A DNA stretch of 14,173 nt from positions 1 through 14,173 of the forward strand of contig JBILMZ010000074.1 of the NCBI GenBank assembly GCA_044375275.1. Reading direction: 5' to 3'. The translations under genes and the position numbers were made by a program. The notes below the pieces were generated by a model, which was given only the letters and a program-made list of their open reading frames with translations, was not told the DNA's origin and did no database searches. Source of the stretch: SZUA-430 sp044375275. Lineage in GTDB: Bacteria > Pseudomonadota > Alphaproteobacteria > Micropepsales > Micropepsaceae. This document shows, one piece after another, positions 7,772-14,157 of the stretch; position 1 is the stretch's first letter, and every line of letters begins with the position of its first letter.

Positions 7772-8308
7772 CTAAAGTCGCGTGACTGTCAGCGAGCGAC
7801 GTGGTTTCAGGTAGAATGTGTCTGTTATGTCCTTGCGCGGCAGGAAGTCTGCAAACATCGGGTCATAGCCGTACCAAACTTCCACCATGATCGAACCCTG
7901 AAAAGCGGCGATAAGGCCAGGCGGGAACTCAGCTGCACTGAGAACGGATCCTACCGCACGCGGTGCGCGGTTTCTGGCTTCACTCCAAGCTACGCGGTAC
8001 GTTGTCCCGTTCGCGTCAGCAACGACTGACGTGATTGCAATTCTTGCAATCGCGGGGTCCAGAGGCGCGATTATGATCGAGATCGCGCCAAAGACATCGT
8101 CTATGTCGTCATCAGAAATCGAACTTTCCTGGGCGACAAGGTCGGCGGCTGTCGATGCAAGTGACGAGACACGGCGCGCGGTCGTCACGTAGTTCGACAC
8201 TTCTACCGTTCCCAGAAACATGATCACCATTACTGGCAGGATGAATGCAAACTCGATGGCCGCGAGACCGGCCCTGGCTTTCCGAAACCGTTGCAGGAAC
8301 TGTATCAT
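7772..8308 (-). CDS. TadE-like pilus assembly protein (178 aa), second gene of the pair
   Basis: TadE/TadG-family protein of the Tad (Flp) pilus machine. The N-terminus is basic and then reads RAG-LAAIEFAFILPVMVIM, a prepilin-like site: Gly14 followed by Glu at +5 and Phe at +6. The single hydrophobic helix covers about 15-40. In other Tad systems TadE and TadF are pseudopilins cut by the same prepilin peptidase as the pilin, so processing after Gly14 is plausible. The rest, about 135 residues, should face the periplasm. It follows the other TadE-like gene by 17 bases, with GGGGA eight bases before its ATG, so the two form an operon. No clear terminator is seen downstream. Confidence 0.82.
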   Translation of the reverse strand: MIQFLQRFRKARAGLAAIEFAFILPVMVIMFLGTVEVSNYVTTARRVSSLASTAADLVAQESSISDDDIDDVFGAISIIIAPLDPAIARIAITSVVADANGTTYRVAWSEARNRAPRAVGSVLSAAEFPPGLIAAFQGSIMVEVWYGYDPMFADFLPRKDITDTFYLKPRRSLTVTRL

Positions 8309-8325
8309 GGTTGGTTTCCCCGATC

Positions 8326-8856
8326 TCAGAAGGGTTCGTTACGGAATGCTGTTGATGCTGACAGCAGGCGGGCATGTCCCGTCATGTTCGAATATACCAT
8401 TCCGGAAGGTGTCAACATTGGCCACGCGTAGAAGGCTCGCACAACAACAACGCTGCCTGCCGTGCCAGTCTGGAACTGCGTGTTTCCAGAAAAGTTGCCG
8501 TCCTCATCAAGCGCAGGCGGCGTTGCGATGCCTCCAAAGTTGTCAAACGTCCGCACGTCCAGCATCAAGCTGTCTTCGCAGGACAGAAGAGGCGTGATGC
8601 GTTCGCAAACCATCTCGCGAAACTGCGCTTCTGTCATGTTTGCCACCTGCGCCTGGCCCGTTCGGATCGACCGGGCCGCCGACGAGACCGCATTTTCAAG
8701 CGCCGAAGTTGAGAAATACACCAGCGACACATCGAATACAGCAAACATAAGAGAGAAAAAGGGGAGGGCCACAATCGCGAATTCAATCGCGGTGGTGCCG
8801 CCTGTCTTGCGGGCGAACCGCCTCAGAAAGCTTCTGGTTCCTTGGCTCTTCTTCAT
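8326..8856 (-). CDS. TadE-like pilus assembly protein (176 aa), first gene of the pair
   Basis: Start ATG at 8856, with GGAGGT six bases upstream. A basic N-terminus leads to KTGG-TTAIEFAIVALPFFSLM: Gly20 followed by Glu at +5, the pseudopilin-type cleavage context, and one membrane helix (about 21-48). The periplasmic part contains two cysteines, Cys84 and Cys93, which could form a disulfide. It is the first gene of a minus-strand pair and is divergent from the first TadG-like gene; the shared upstream region holds a CtrA-like box. It could equally be labelled TadF; the family boundary cannot be drawn from sequence alone. Confidence 0.85.
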   Translation of the reverse strand: MKKSQGTRSFLRRFARKTGGTTAIEFAIVALPFFSLMFAVFDVSLVYFSTSALENAVSSAARSIRTGQAQVANMTEAQFREMVCERITPLLSCEDSLMLDVRTFDNFGGIATPPALDEDGNFSGNTQFQTGTAGSVVVVRAFYAWPMLTPSGMVYSNMTGHARLLSASTAFRNEPF

Positions 8857-8970
8857 GGCTTACCTCCGCATGACGCGAACGCTGGCGGTTCGAACTGATG
8901 GCAGTATCCCGACCGCACGTTAGTAATAGTACTGCAGTCGCCCATACAGAACTGCGGAATGAGATGCTGG

Positions 8971-8985
8971 TTAGAATCAGCTTAA
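8971..8985. promoter_or_regulatory. CtrA-like box between the tadE-like pair and the first tadG-like gene
   Basis: TTAG-AATCAGC-TTAA matches TTAA-N7-TTAA at 7 of 8 positions. It lies 114 bases from the minus-strand ATG and 151 bases from the plus-strand ATG, so it could serve either or both. I could not pick a -10 element with confidence on either strand. Confidence 0.5.
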
Positions 8986-9136
8986 CGCACAGTCGTGCCG
9001 TTTACCGGATAGAAACCCTGTCCCCATAATTCACAACATGTTATTTGAGTAAAAAGCGAAGTGACGGCATATTCTGCGGTATCGCCACAAGGGGCTTGCC
9101 GTATGCGGTCAAGCCAAAGAGCGGGATGTGACCGTC

Positions 9137-10579
9137 ATGCAGTCTTGGTATCGCTCCAGAATCCGTGCCGGAATTGTCCGTCTTCTTGCGGATGCTCGAG
9201 GTCAAGTGGCCATCACATTTGGGCTTACGCTGATACCTATCCTGCTTGCGATTGGTTGCGGTGTGGATGTCAGTCGTGCGCTGGTTGTGAAGATGCGGCT
9301 GGGTGAGGCGCTTGATGCGGCCGGGCTCGCAGTTGCCGGCACGGCAGGCCTTACAGACGCCCAGATGACCGAAATGGCGCAAAAGTACTTTTATGCAAAT
9401 TATCCGGGCGATGAACTTGGCACCGTGACGTCCCTTTCCGTTGCCAAGGTCGGCGATGGTGGGGGGGCAATCAAAGTCACCGGAACCGCCAAGGTTTCAA
9501 CGGCCTTCATGCAGCTCGCCGGTATTGGGTATGTCAATATCGCAACTGAAGCCGAGGTGATACGGGAAGCCCAGAGCCTTGATGCTGTGCTCGTGCTGGA
9601 TACGACAGGCTCGATGGCTGGCAACAAGCTTGCGACGCTGAAAACGGCTGCGACCGACCTGGTGAAAAAGTTGCTCGTCAGCCCCACCGTCAAAATCGGC
9701 ATTGTTCCATTCGCCCGATATGTACACATTGGCATGCAGAACCGCAGTATTCCCGGTGTCAGCGTTCCTGCGGATTCCACTACCTGCACGACAGTCAACA
9801 GCAACGTTACGACTTGTACCGGGTCGGAGCAGTACCAAAGCACCTGTTCGAAGCAGGTGAATCCACGCCCAGGAACCTGCATGGTGGATGGGGCGCCTCA
9901 GCCATGCACCGTCTATGACACGATCAGTTACGCCTGCACGAAGACCAAAGGCACGAACTGCACGACAAAAACCGTTCCGAAGCAGCAATGCACAAATCAG
10001 AAGTGGAATGGCTGCGTCGGGTCAAGGAAGCCGCCTCTTAATGCTTCGGACGAGAGTTTCTCGACGATGTTGCCTGGCCTCATGAACATCACCTGTGGCA
10101 GGCCTCTCGTGCTGTTGACGAACCAGCAAGCCACACTGCTGGCGTCGATCGCGAGCTTTGTTGCTTCGGAGAATACCTATATTCCGGCAGGGCTGTCGGT
10201 GGGCTGGCATGTGCTGACGCCCCGGATTCCGTTTGTAGAAGCCACGCCAACCGATGCCGACCCCGCACCGCGGCGTGCGCTGGTTCTCATGACTGATGGC
10301 GCGAACACCGTTTCGCTCACGTCGACAGGGCCGCTGCACAACGGAAGCAGTCGTCCGGCCGCCGACACGCTCACCAAGCAACTCTGCGCGAACATCAAGG
10401 CTGATGGTGTCGAGGTGTATACGGTCGCGTTTGAAATCACGGATGTACCGACAAAAAACATGATCAGGGAGTGTGCTTCGAGCCCCGCGAACTACTTCGA
10501 TGCTTCAGATCCGACAAAGCTCATGCAGGCATTCGAGGAAATCGCCATGGCTCTGTCGAACCTCAGATTGACCCGCTGA
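9137..10579 (+). CDS. TadG-like pilus protein with von Willebrand factor A domain and cysteine-rich insert
   Basis: 480 residues from the ATG at 9137. I chose this over the GTG at 9128 because with it residues align one-to-one with the paralog at 11403 (GQVAI at 22-26, MIDAS Asp155 in both). The N-terminus has a membrane helix (GQVAITFGLTLIPILLAIG, about 22-40), the start of the Tad domain. The vWA fold then carries the metal site DTTGSM (Asp155) and the later MTDGAN (Asp387). Nine cysteines lie between residues 217 and 293 and a tenth at 320, inside the vWA region; the paralog lacks this block. TadG proteins are envelope parts of Tad secretion, anchored in the inner membrane and possibly reaching the outer membrane. 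It converges with the CpaC-N-like gene. A run of seven G lies at 9461-9467. Confidence 0.88.
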   Translation: MQSWYRSRIRAGIVRLLADARGQVAITFGLTLIPILLAIGCGVDVSRALVVKMRLGEALDAAGLAVAGTAGLTDAQMTEMAQKYFYANYPGDELGTVTSLSVAKVGDGGGAIKVTGTAKVSTAFMQLAGIGYVNIATEAEVIREAQSLDAVLVLDTTGSMAGNKLATLKTAATDLVKKLLVSPTVKIGIVPFARYVHIGMQNRSIPGVSVPADSTTCTTVNSNVTTCTGSEQYQSTCSKQVNPRPGTCMVDGAPQPCTVYDTISYACTKTKGTNCTTKTVPKQQCTNQKWNGCVGSRKPPLNASDESFSTMLPGLMNITCGRPLVLLTNQQATLLASIASFVASENTYIPAGLSVGWHVLTPRIPFVEATPTDADPAPRRALVLMTDGANTVSLTSTGPLHNGSSRPAADTLTKQLCANIKADGVEVYTVAFEITDVPTKNMIRECASSPANYFDASDPTKLMQAFEEIAMALSNLRLTR

Positions 10580-10588
10580 TCCAGAAAC

Positions 10589-10620
10589 AAAAAAAGGGGC
10601 CCTGCCAGAAGCAGGACCCC
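10589..10620 (-). terminator. Intrinsic terminator of the CpaC-N-like gene
   Basis: On the minus strand GGGGTCCTGC pairs with GCAGGGCCCC (10 bp with one wobble, loop TTCTG), followed by seven T. It sits between two convergent genes, but the T-run is only right for the minus-strand gene ending at 10645. Confidence 0.85.
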
Positions 10621-10644
10621 CCGTGAAATGGCAGAGGCTGATTG

Positions 10645-11136
10645 CTAGCGCTGGGTTGACATGTCGCTGCCGGTCTTGGCGACTGTCATCTTGTTGTTGC
10701 TGCTGGACGCTTGAGCGTCAACATCCGCGTCGCCCATGGTAACCGTGCGCTCGCAGCGGGGAGAGCAGGCGAGGTTGAACTGGGCATTGCCCCGGTACAG
10801 GGTCACCTGGGCGTTGTCCGGCGCGCCCACTGTTACGAGAGCATGAAGTATTTCCGTGCCATTCGCATCCAGCGCAATGAGGTTGGTGTTGCCGAAAATG
10901 CGCCCTTGCACATAGATCAGGCGGTCATTGACCAGAAGTGCTTCTGCGATAGATGCGTTGCCGACCACAACCGTCTTGACGCTTTCGTCGAGGTGAACCG
11001 CCGTTGCCTTGTCGTACTCCACCTTGAGGGTGCGAATTGCCGACTTTCCTTCTTCATCAGCGATGGCAGGTCCGCAAGACAGTGCGAATGCGAGGGCAAG
11101 GGATGTCATCCTGGTCATGTGCCGGGTGGTCATCAT
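10645..11136 (-). CDS. Stand-alone pilus secretin N-terminal-domain (CpaC-N-like) exported protein
   Basis: 163 residues from the first of two adjacent ATGs (11136, 11133), with GGAG just upstream. The in-frame ATG at 11172 has no comparable site. A signal peptide ends near AIA-DE (residue 26), so the protein is periplasmic. Residues about 35-105 match the pattern of the domain found at the front of CpaC/RcpA secretins: VEYDKATAVHLDESVKTVVVG, then IAEALLVNDRLIYVQG and GNTNLIALDANG. The secretin channel domain itself is absent. Two cysteines, Cys124 and Cys128, form a CSPRC motif, and the tail is rich in Ser, Asn and Thr. It lies between the two tadG-like genes on the opposite strand. It may be an accessory or pilotin-like partner of the secretin; that role is inferred. 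Confidence 0.8.
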   Translation of the reverse strand: MMTTRHMTRMTSLALAFALSCGPAIADEEGKSAIRTLKVEYDKATAVHLDESVKTVVVGNASIAEALLVNDRLIYVQGRIFGNTNLIALDANGTEILHALVTVGAPDNAQVTLYRGNAQFNLACSPRCERTVTMGDADVDAQASSSNNKMTVAKTGSDMSTQR

Positions 11137-11184
11137 TGACTCCAGAGTTGCTTGTACATTTCGTGTGACCATGCCCGAAAGCGA

Positions 11185-11199
11185 TTAAGGATCCCTGAA
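11185..11199. promoter_or_regulatory. CtrA-like box upstream of the CpaC-N-like gene and the second tadG-like gene
   Basis: TTAA-GGATCCC-TGAA matches TTAA-N7-TTAA at 7 of 8 positions. It is 49 bases from the minus-strand ATG at 11136 and about 200 bases from the plus-strand ATG at 11403, so the minus-strand gene is the likelier target. Confidence 0.4.
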
Positions 11200-11402
11200 C
11201 CTTACAAAGCATGCGATACGGCGGATCAGTCGCGTTGCATTTGAGAAAATCCGATTAAAGTGCGGTGTGTAACCTTTCACTATTTTTAATGCGGCTAAGG
11301 CATCCTCCGTGGCTGCTTACAGATAGGTGAGGGGAGCAAGAACTCCGACACATATCCTGAAGAGCGGCGTTGAATGGTACGACTGGTGAAAGAGGTGTGC
11401 AC

Positions 11403-12902
11403 ATGGCTCAAAACCTGATGCAACGGTTTGTTCAAGCGGCCCGGGCGTTTGCTACGGAGAAATCCGGACAGGTAGCGATCATCTTTGGGCTGTCCCTTGT
11501 CCCCTCAATTCTCGCCATCGGGTGCGGTGTCGACCTCAGCCGTGCTGTGGTTGTACGGCAGAGGCTTGGAGAGGCTCTGGACGCTGCGGGCCTGGCGGTG
11601 GGTGGTACCGTTGGTCTTTCAGAGTCGGCAATGACTGAGCTTGCTCAGAAATACTTCTATGCGAACTACCCTGATGCCAAACTGGGTACCGTGACGGCGC
11701 TCTCGGTCACACAGTCAGAAGAAGATGAAAACGTCATACGTGTCGCTGGTGCGGCAAAAGTCGAAACGGCTTTCATGAGCCTTATCGGCATTGGCTACAT
11801 GGACGTCTCCGTGGAGATCGAAGTGACCCGTGAATCAAAGGGGCTGGAAATCGCGCTTGCACTCGACAACACGGGCTCCATGTCGGGCAGCAAGATCACA
11901 TCGCTCAGGACGGCGACCACGACACTCATCAATATTCTCTTCGGGCAGGAGACAGTGAACGAGAAGCTCAAGATGTCACTTATCCCCTTCTCGCAGACGG
12001 TGAGAGTGGATACGGCCCAGTTCCTGAACAATGGCTGGATGGACATCAACGGGCAGTCCAGTACTGCCCGGCTGAATTTCAACAACAACCGGTATGCGTT
12101 CTCGGTCTGGGCATCGATGAGCAACAGGAGCTGGGGCGGATGTCTTGAGGCGCGGCCGGGTGGTCTGGAAGAGCTTGATACGCCGCCAGATGCTGCACTT
12201 CCCAACACACGGTGGGTGCCCTATTTCGAGCCCGACGGGCCGGATTCATCAGCCTACAGCGGATACACGACTTATACGGCGGATGGAGTTACGGGTAACC
12301 AGGAAACGCGCCTGAGGAATTCTGCGAAGTACGCCGGCAGGGCGCTCAACAACCCGAACACGGACTGCAACATGCAGAGAATCCTGCCGCTGACGAGCAA
12401 CAAGCTCACGCTTCTGAGCTACGTCAATGGCATGGTGGCGACTGGATACACACACATCGCCATCGGCGCTGCATGGGGCTGGCGCACGCTCTCTCCCGAA
12501 CCGCCGTACACGGAGGGACTTGCGTATGATGATCCAGACTGGCAGAAGGCGATGGTTCTCATGACGGACGGCCTCAACACGACGGAGAGCAACAGCACTT
12601 TCCACAGGTCGACCTACACGGCGTATAACTATCTCTTACGCAACCAGCTGGGAACAACAAACGCGGCAGCGTCCGAAACGGCACAGGACACGAGAACGGC
12701 GCTGGTTTGCCAGCGCATGAAGGATGCGGGCATACGCATATACTCGATCCTTCTGCAGGAGAACTCCGCGCGTGCCAGGAACCTGATGCGCAACTGCGCG
12801 ACCGATGCGTCGCTGTACTTTGAATCGCCGTCTTCCTCCGAGCTTGAGAGTGTGTTCACTGCAGTTGCGACTGATCTTTCGAACCTGCGCCTCAGCCAGT
12901 AG
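11403..12902 (+). CDS. TadG-like pilus protein with von Willebrand factor A domain (second paralog)
   Basis: 499 residues. The ATG at 11403 is preceded by AGAGG at a good distance; an upstream in-frame TTG at 11370 is less likely. The membrane helix and Tad domain start at GQVAIIFGLSLVPSILAIG (22-40). The stretch from there to about residue 95 is highly similar to the paralog at 9137 (shared LGEALDAAGLAV and QKYFYANYP). The vWA metal site is DNTGSM (Asp155), with MTDGLN (Asp389) later. The middle differs completely: it is rich in Asn, Ser, Trp and Tyr and lacks the dense cysteine block. Both paralogs end in the same way (LSNLRLSQ here, LSNLRLTR there). It stands alone, followed by its own terminator, and precedes the pilin gene. 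Confidence 0.88.
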   Translation: MAQNLMQRFVQAARAFATEKSGQVAIIFGLSLVPSILAIGCGVDLSRAVVVRQRLGEALDAAGLAVGGTVGLSESAMTELAQKYFYANYPDAKLGTVTALSVTQSEEDENVIRVAGAAKVETAFMSLIGIGYMDVSVEIEVTRESKGLEIALALDNTGSMSGSKITSLRTATTTLINILFGQETVNEKLKMSLIPFSQTVRVDTAQFLNNGWMDINGQSSTARLNFNNNRYAFSVWASMSNRSWGGCLEARPGGLEELDTPPDAALPNTRWVPYFEPDGPDSSAYSGYTTYTADGVTGNQETRLRNSAKYAGRALNNPNTDCNMQRILPLTSNKLTLLSYVNGMVATGYTHIAIGAAWGWRTLSPEPPYTEGLAYDDPDWQKAMVLMTDGLNTTESNSTFHRSTYTAYNYLLRNQLGTTNAAASETAQDTRTALVCQRMKDAGIRIYSILLQENSARARNLMRNCATDASLYFESPSSSELESVFTAVATDLSNLRLSQ

Positions 12903-12920
12903 GGGCGCTGCAACCCACGA

Positions 12921-12950
12921 GGGCCCGGATACGCCGGGCCCTTTTTTTTT
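12921..12950 (+). terminator. Intrinsic terminator of the second tadG-like gene
   Basis: GGGCCCGG and CCGGGCCC form a perfect 8-bp stem with loop ATACG, followed by nine T. It lies 18 bases past the stop codon. Confidence 0.93.
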
Positions 12951-13009
12951 GGCAGACCATCTGATTGGAGCGCCGTGCGCCGGCAACCAATCCACCTTTA
13001 GGATCTGCG

Positions 13010-13024
13010 TTAGGTCTTTCTTAA
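13010..13024 (+). promoter_or_regulatory. CtrA-like box 1 upstream of the pilin gene
   Basis: TTAG-GTCTTTC-TTAA matches TTAA-N7-TTAA at 7 of 8 positions. It is the distal of two such boxes in front of the pilin; paired boxes allow cooperative binding in known CtrA promoters. Confidence 0.55.
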
Positions 13025-13080
13025 ACATGATCAGGCATAGTCGGGCTATTCCGGCAATCATGCGCGATCTGCGCGTTGAA

Positions 13081-13112
13081 GTAACCTCCTGTTAAGCCCT
13101 TCCAGATAGGAT
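13081..13112 (+). promoter_or_regulatory. Probable pilin promoter: CtrA-like box 2 and -10 element
   Basis: GTAA-CCTCCTG-TTAA (13081-13095) matches the CtrA consensus at 7 of 8 positions. A -10-like TAGGAT (13107-13112) follows after 11 bases. The box would then be centred about 31 bases before a start near 13119, the usual place for CtrA-activated promoters, and would leave a leader of about 67 bases. In Caulobacter pilA is CtrA-activated; here this is inferred. Confidence 0.6.
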
Positions 13113-13185
13113 CGCCTTGTTTACGAGAGCGGGACAAACCCGACTGGGTAAACTGGTGTAGTGGTGTCAATTGAAGGAGGCCTCA

Positions 13186-13347
13186 ATGAGCCGCTTTTTT
13201 ACGCGTTTTATGAATGACGAATCTGGTGCGACCGCCATTGAGTACGGCTTGATTGCCGCCCTCATTTCGGTTGCCATCATCGGTGCTGTGACGGCGGTGG
13301 GCGGTAAGCTCGACACGACGTTCACAGCCGTCGACACTGCCCTCTAA
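13186..13347 (+). CDS. pilA: Flp-type (type IVc) major pilin, 53 aa
   Basis: 53 residues with a strong ribosome binding site (AAGGAGG, 13174-13180, five bases before the ATG). The leader is MSRFFTRFMNDESG, and prepilin peptidase should cut after Gly14. The mature protein begins ATAIEYGLIAALISVAIIG, with the Flp signature Glu5-Tyr6 and one hydrophobic helix, and is only 39 residues long. This is the subunit of the Tad pilus fibre used for surface attachment. It is followed by two hairpins and then by the gene of its probable processing enzyme, CpaA. The two CtrA-like boxes upstream suggest cell-cycle timed expression. Confidence 0.95.
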   Translation: MSRFFTRFMNDESGATAIEYGLIAALISVAIIGAVTAVGGKLDTTFTAVDTAL

Positions 13348-13354
13348 GCGTGTC

Positions 13355-13388
13355 GTGCCGGAGGGGAGCCCTGGCTCCCCTTCGGTGC
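13355..13388 (+). other. Stable hairpin in the pilin mRNA 3' region without a T-run
   Basis: GTGCCGGAGGGGAGC pairs with GCTCCCCTTCGGTGC (15 bp with four G-T wobbles, loop CCTG). It starts eight bases after the pilin stop codon. No T-run follows, so it is not a typical terminator; it may protect the 3' end of a very abundant message. Confidence 0.5.
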
Positions 13389-13403
13389 AACGCTTTGAAT
13401 GCC

Positions 13404-13444
13404 AATGCCAGTTACGGGAAACCGTGGCTGGCATTCTTGTTTTT
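13404..13444 (+). terminator. Intrinsic terminator of the pilin gene
   Basis: AATGCCAGTTACGG pairs with CCGTGGCTGGCATT (14 bp with two wobbles), closed by a GAAA tetraloop and followed by CTTGTTTTT. It separates the pilin from cpaA. Confidence 0.85.
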
Positions 13445-13453
13445 GGGCGGTGC

Positions 13454-13468
13454 TTAATGTGGAAGTAA
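13454..13468 (+). promoter_or_regulatory. CtrA-like box upstream of cpaA
   Basis: TTAA-TGTGGAA-GTAA matches TTAA-N7-TTAA at 7 of 8 positions, just after the pilin terminator. A weak -10-like TAGTTT lies at 13481-13486. A start near 13493 would fit the cpaA ATG at 13518, but not the GTG at 13476. Confidence 0.5.
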
Positions 13469-13517
13469 CGCCGCCGTGCCTAGTTTCAGTCAGTGTCCAA
13501 GACTGGAGTGGCCGGCA

Positions 13518-14024
13518 ATGATCATGCTTTTCCTTCTCATGGCGGTTGGTGCCGTCATTACGCTCGCAGCCGTTTATGACGCTGCGACCCTGACAATTCC
13601 CAACTGGATTTCGATCGTGCTGGTCGGGCTCTTTCCGGTGGCTGCGATCTGCAGCGGCAGCGACTTGACGTCCGTCGGGCTGCACCTGGCGATCGGTTTT
13701 GCGGCACTGCTCGTGGGCATGGTGCTGTTTGCCTTCAACTTCATCGGGGGAGGGGACGCCAAGTTCTTTGCCGCCGTCTCGCTCTTCATCGGCCTGCCGG
13801 ACATGGGCAGCTACCTGTTCATGGTCGTCATTGCCGGTGGCGTGCTGGCGATGGTCCTGCTTGTCGCCCGTCGCATTTCGCTGATGGGGATCTCCATGGA
13901 CTGGTTCCTGAAATTCACCCGCGGTGGGTCTGTCATTCCCTATGGCATTGCGATCGCCTTTGGCGCCCTCGCGGTGCTGCCGGAGACGCAGATCTTTGCA
14001 TCCGCGCTCGCACAGGCGAGCTGA
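13518..14024 (+). CDS. cpaA: Prepilin peptidase of the Tad pilus (CpaA/TadV, family A24)
   Basis: 168 residues from the ATG at 13518, with GGAG nine bases upstream; the longer GTG start at 13476 lacks such a site. It is a polytopic inner-membrane aspartic peptidase with about five or six hydrophobic segments. The two catalytic aspartates are visible: Asp21 in YDAATLTIPNW and Asp80 in GGGDAKFF, the conserved GxGD motif. It lacks the N-terminal methylase domain of large PilD-type enzymes, as is normal for TadV/CpaA. It should cleave the pilin encoded just upstream after Gly14, and perhaps the TadE-like proteins. It has its own CtrA-like box and is followed by 133 bases before the next gene, so it may be a single transcription unit. 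Confidence 0.93.
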   Translation: MIMLFLLMAVGAVITLAAVYDAATLTIPNWISIVLVGLFPVAAICSGSDLTSVGLHLAIGFAALLVGMVLFAFNFIGGGDAKFFAAVSLFIGLPDMGSYLFMVVIAGGVLAMVLLVARRISLMGISMDWFLKFTRGGSVIPYGIAIAFGALAVLPETQIFASALAQAS

Positions 14025-14079
14025 TTGGCCGGGGCTTCAGGAACAAATTCATCACATCTTGAAGACTGTCACTTCTGAA

Positions 14080-14094
14080 TTAACCATAGCTTGA
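14080..14094 (+). promoter_or_regulatory. CtrA-like box upstream of the gene starting at 14158
   Basis: TTAA-CCATAGC-TTGA matches TTAA-N7-TTAA at 7 of 8 positions; its first half also reads TTAACCAT, an 8-base variant reported for CtrA targets. It lies 63 bases before the next ATG. Confidence 0.55.
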
Positions 14095-14157
14095 GACTTC
14101 AAACGTAAAACGGTTCAAGCCGGGACAAAGACGAATGCGGGCTGGAGGAGTTTGCCG

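Noticed and set aside
9128..9136. GTG start three codons upstream of the first tadG-like ATG
   Set aside because: Using the ATG at 9137 gives exact residue alignment with the paralog at 11403, so the longer start is less likely.
11074..11076. Possible lipoprotein cysteine (ALSC-G) in the CpaC-N-like protein
   Set aside because: The residue at -3 is Ala rather than Leu/Val/Ile, and a normal signal peptidase site (AIA-DE) follows, so lipidation is unlikely though not excluded.
11137..11172. Upstream ATG for the CpaC-N-like protein
   Set aside because: It lacks a ribosome binding site and would place extra residues before a normal signal peptide.
13476..13517. GTG start adding 14 residues to CpaA
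   Set aside because: No ribosome binding site, and it would lie before the probable transcription start; the ATG at 13518 gives a normal CpaA N-terminus.
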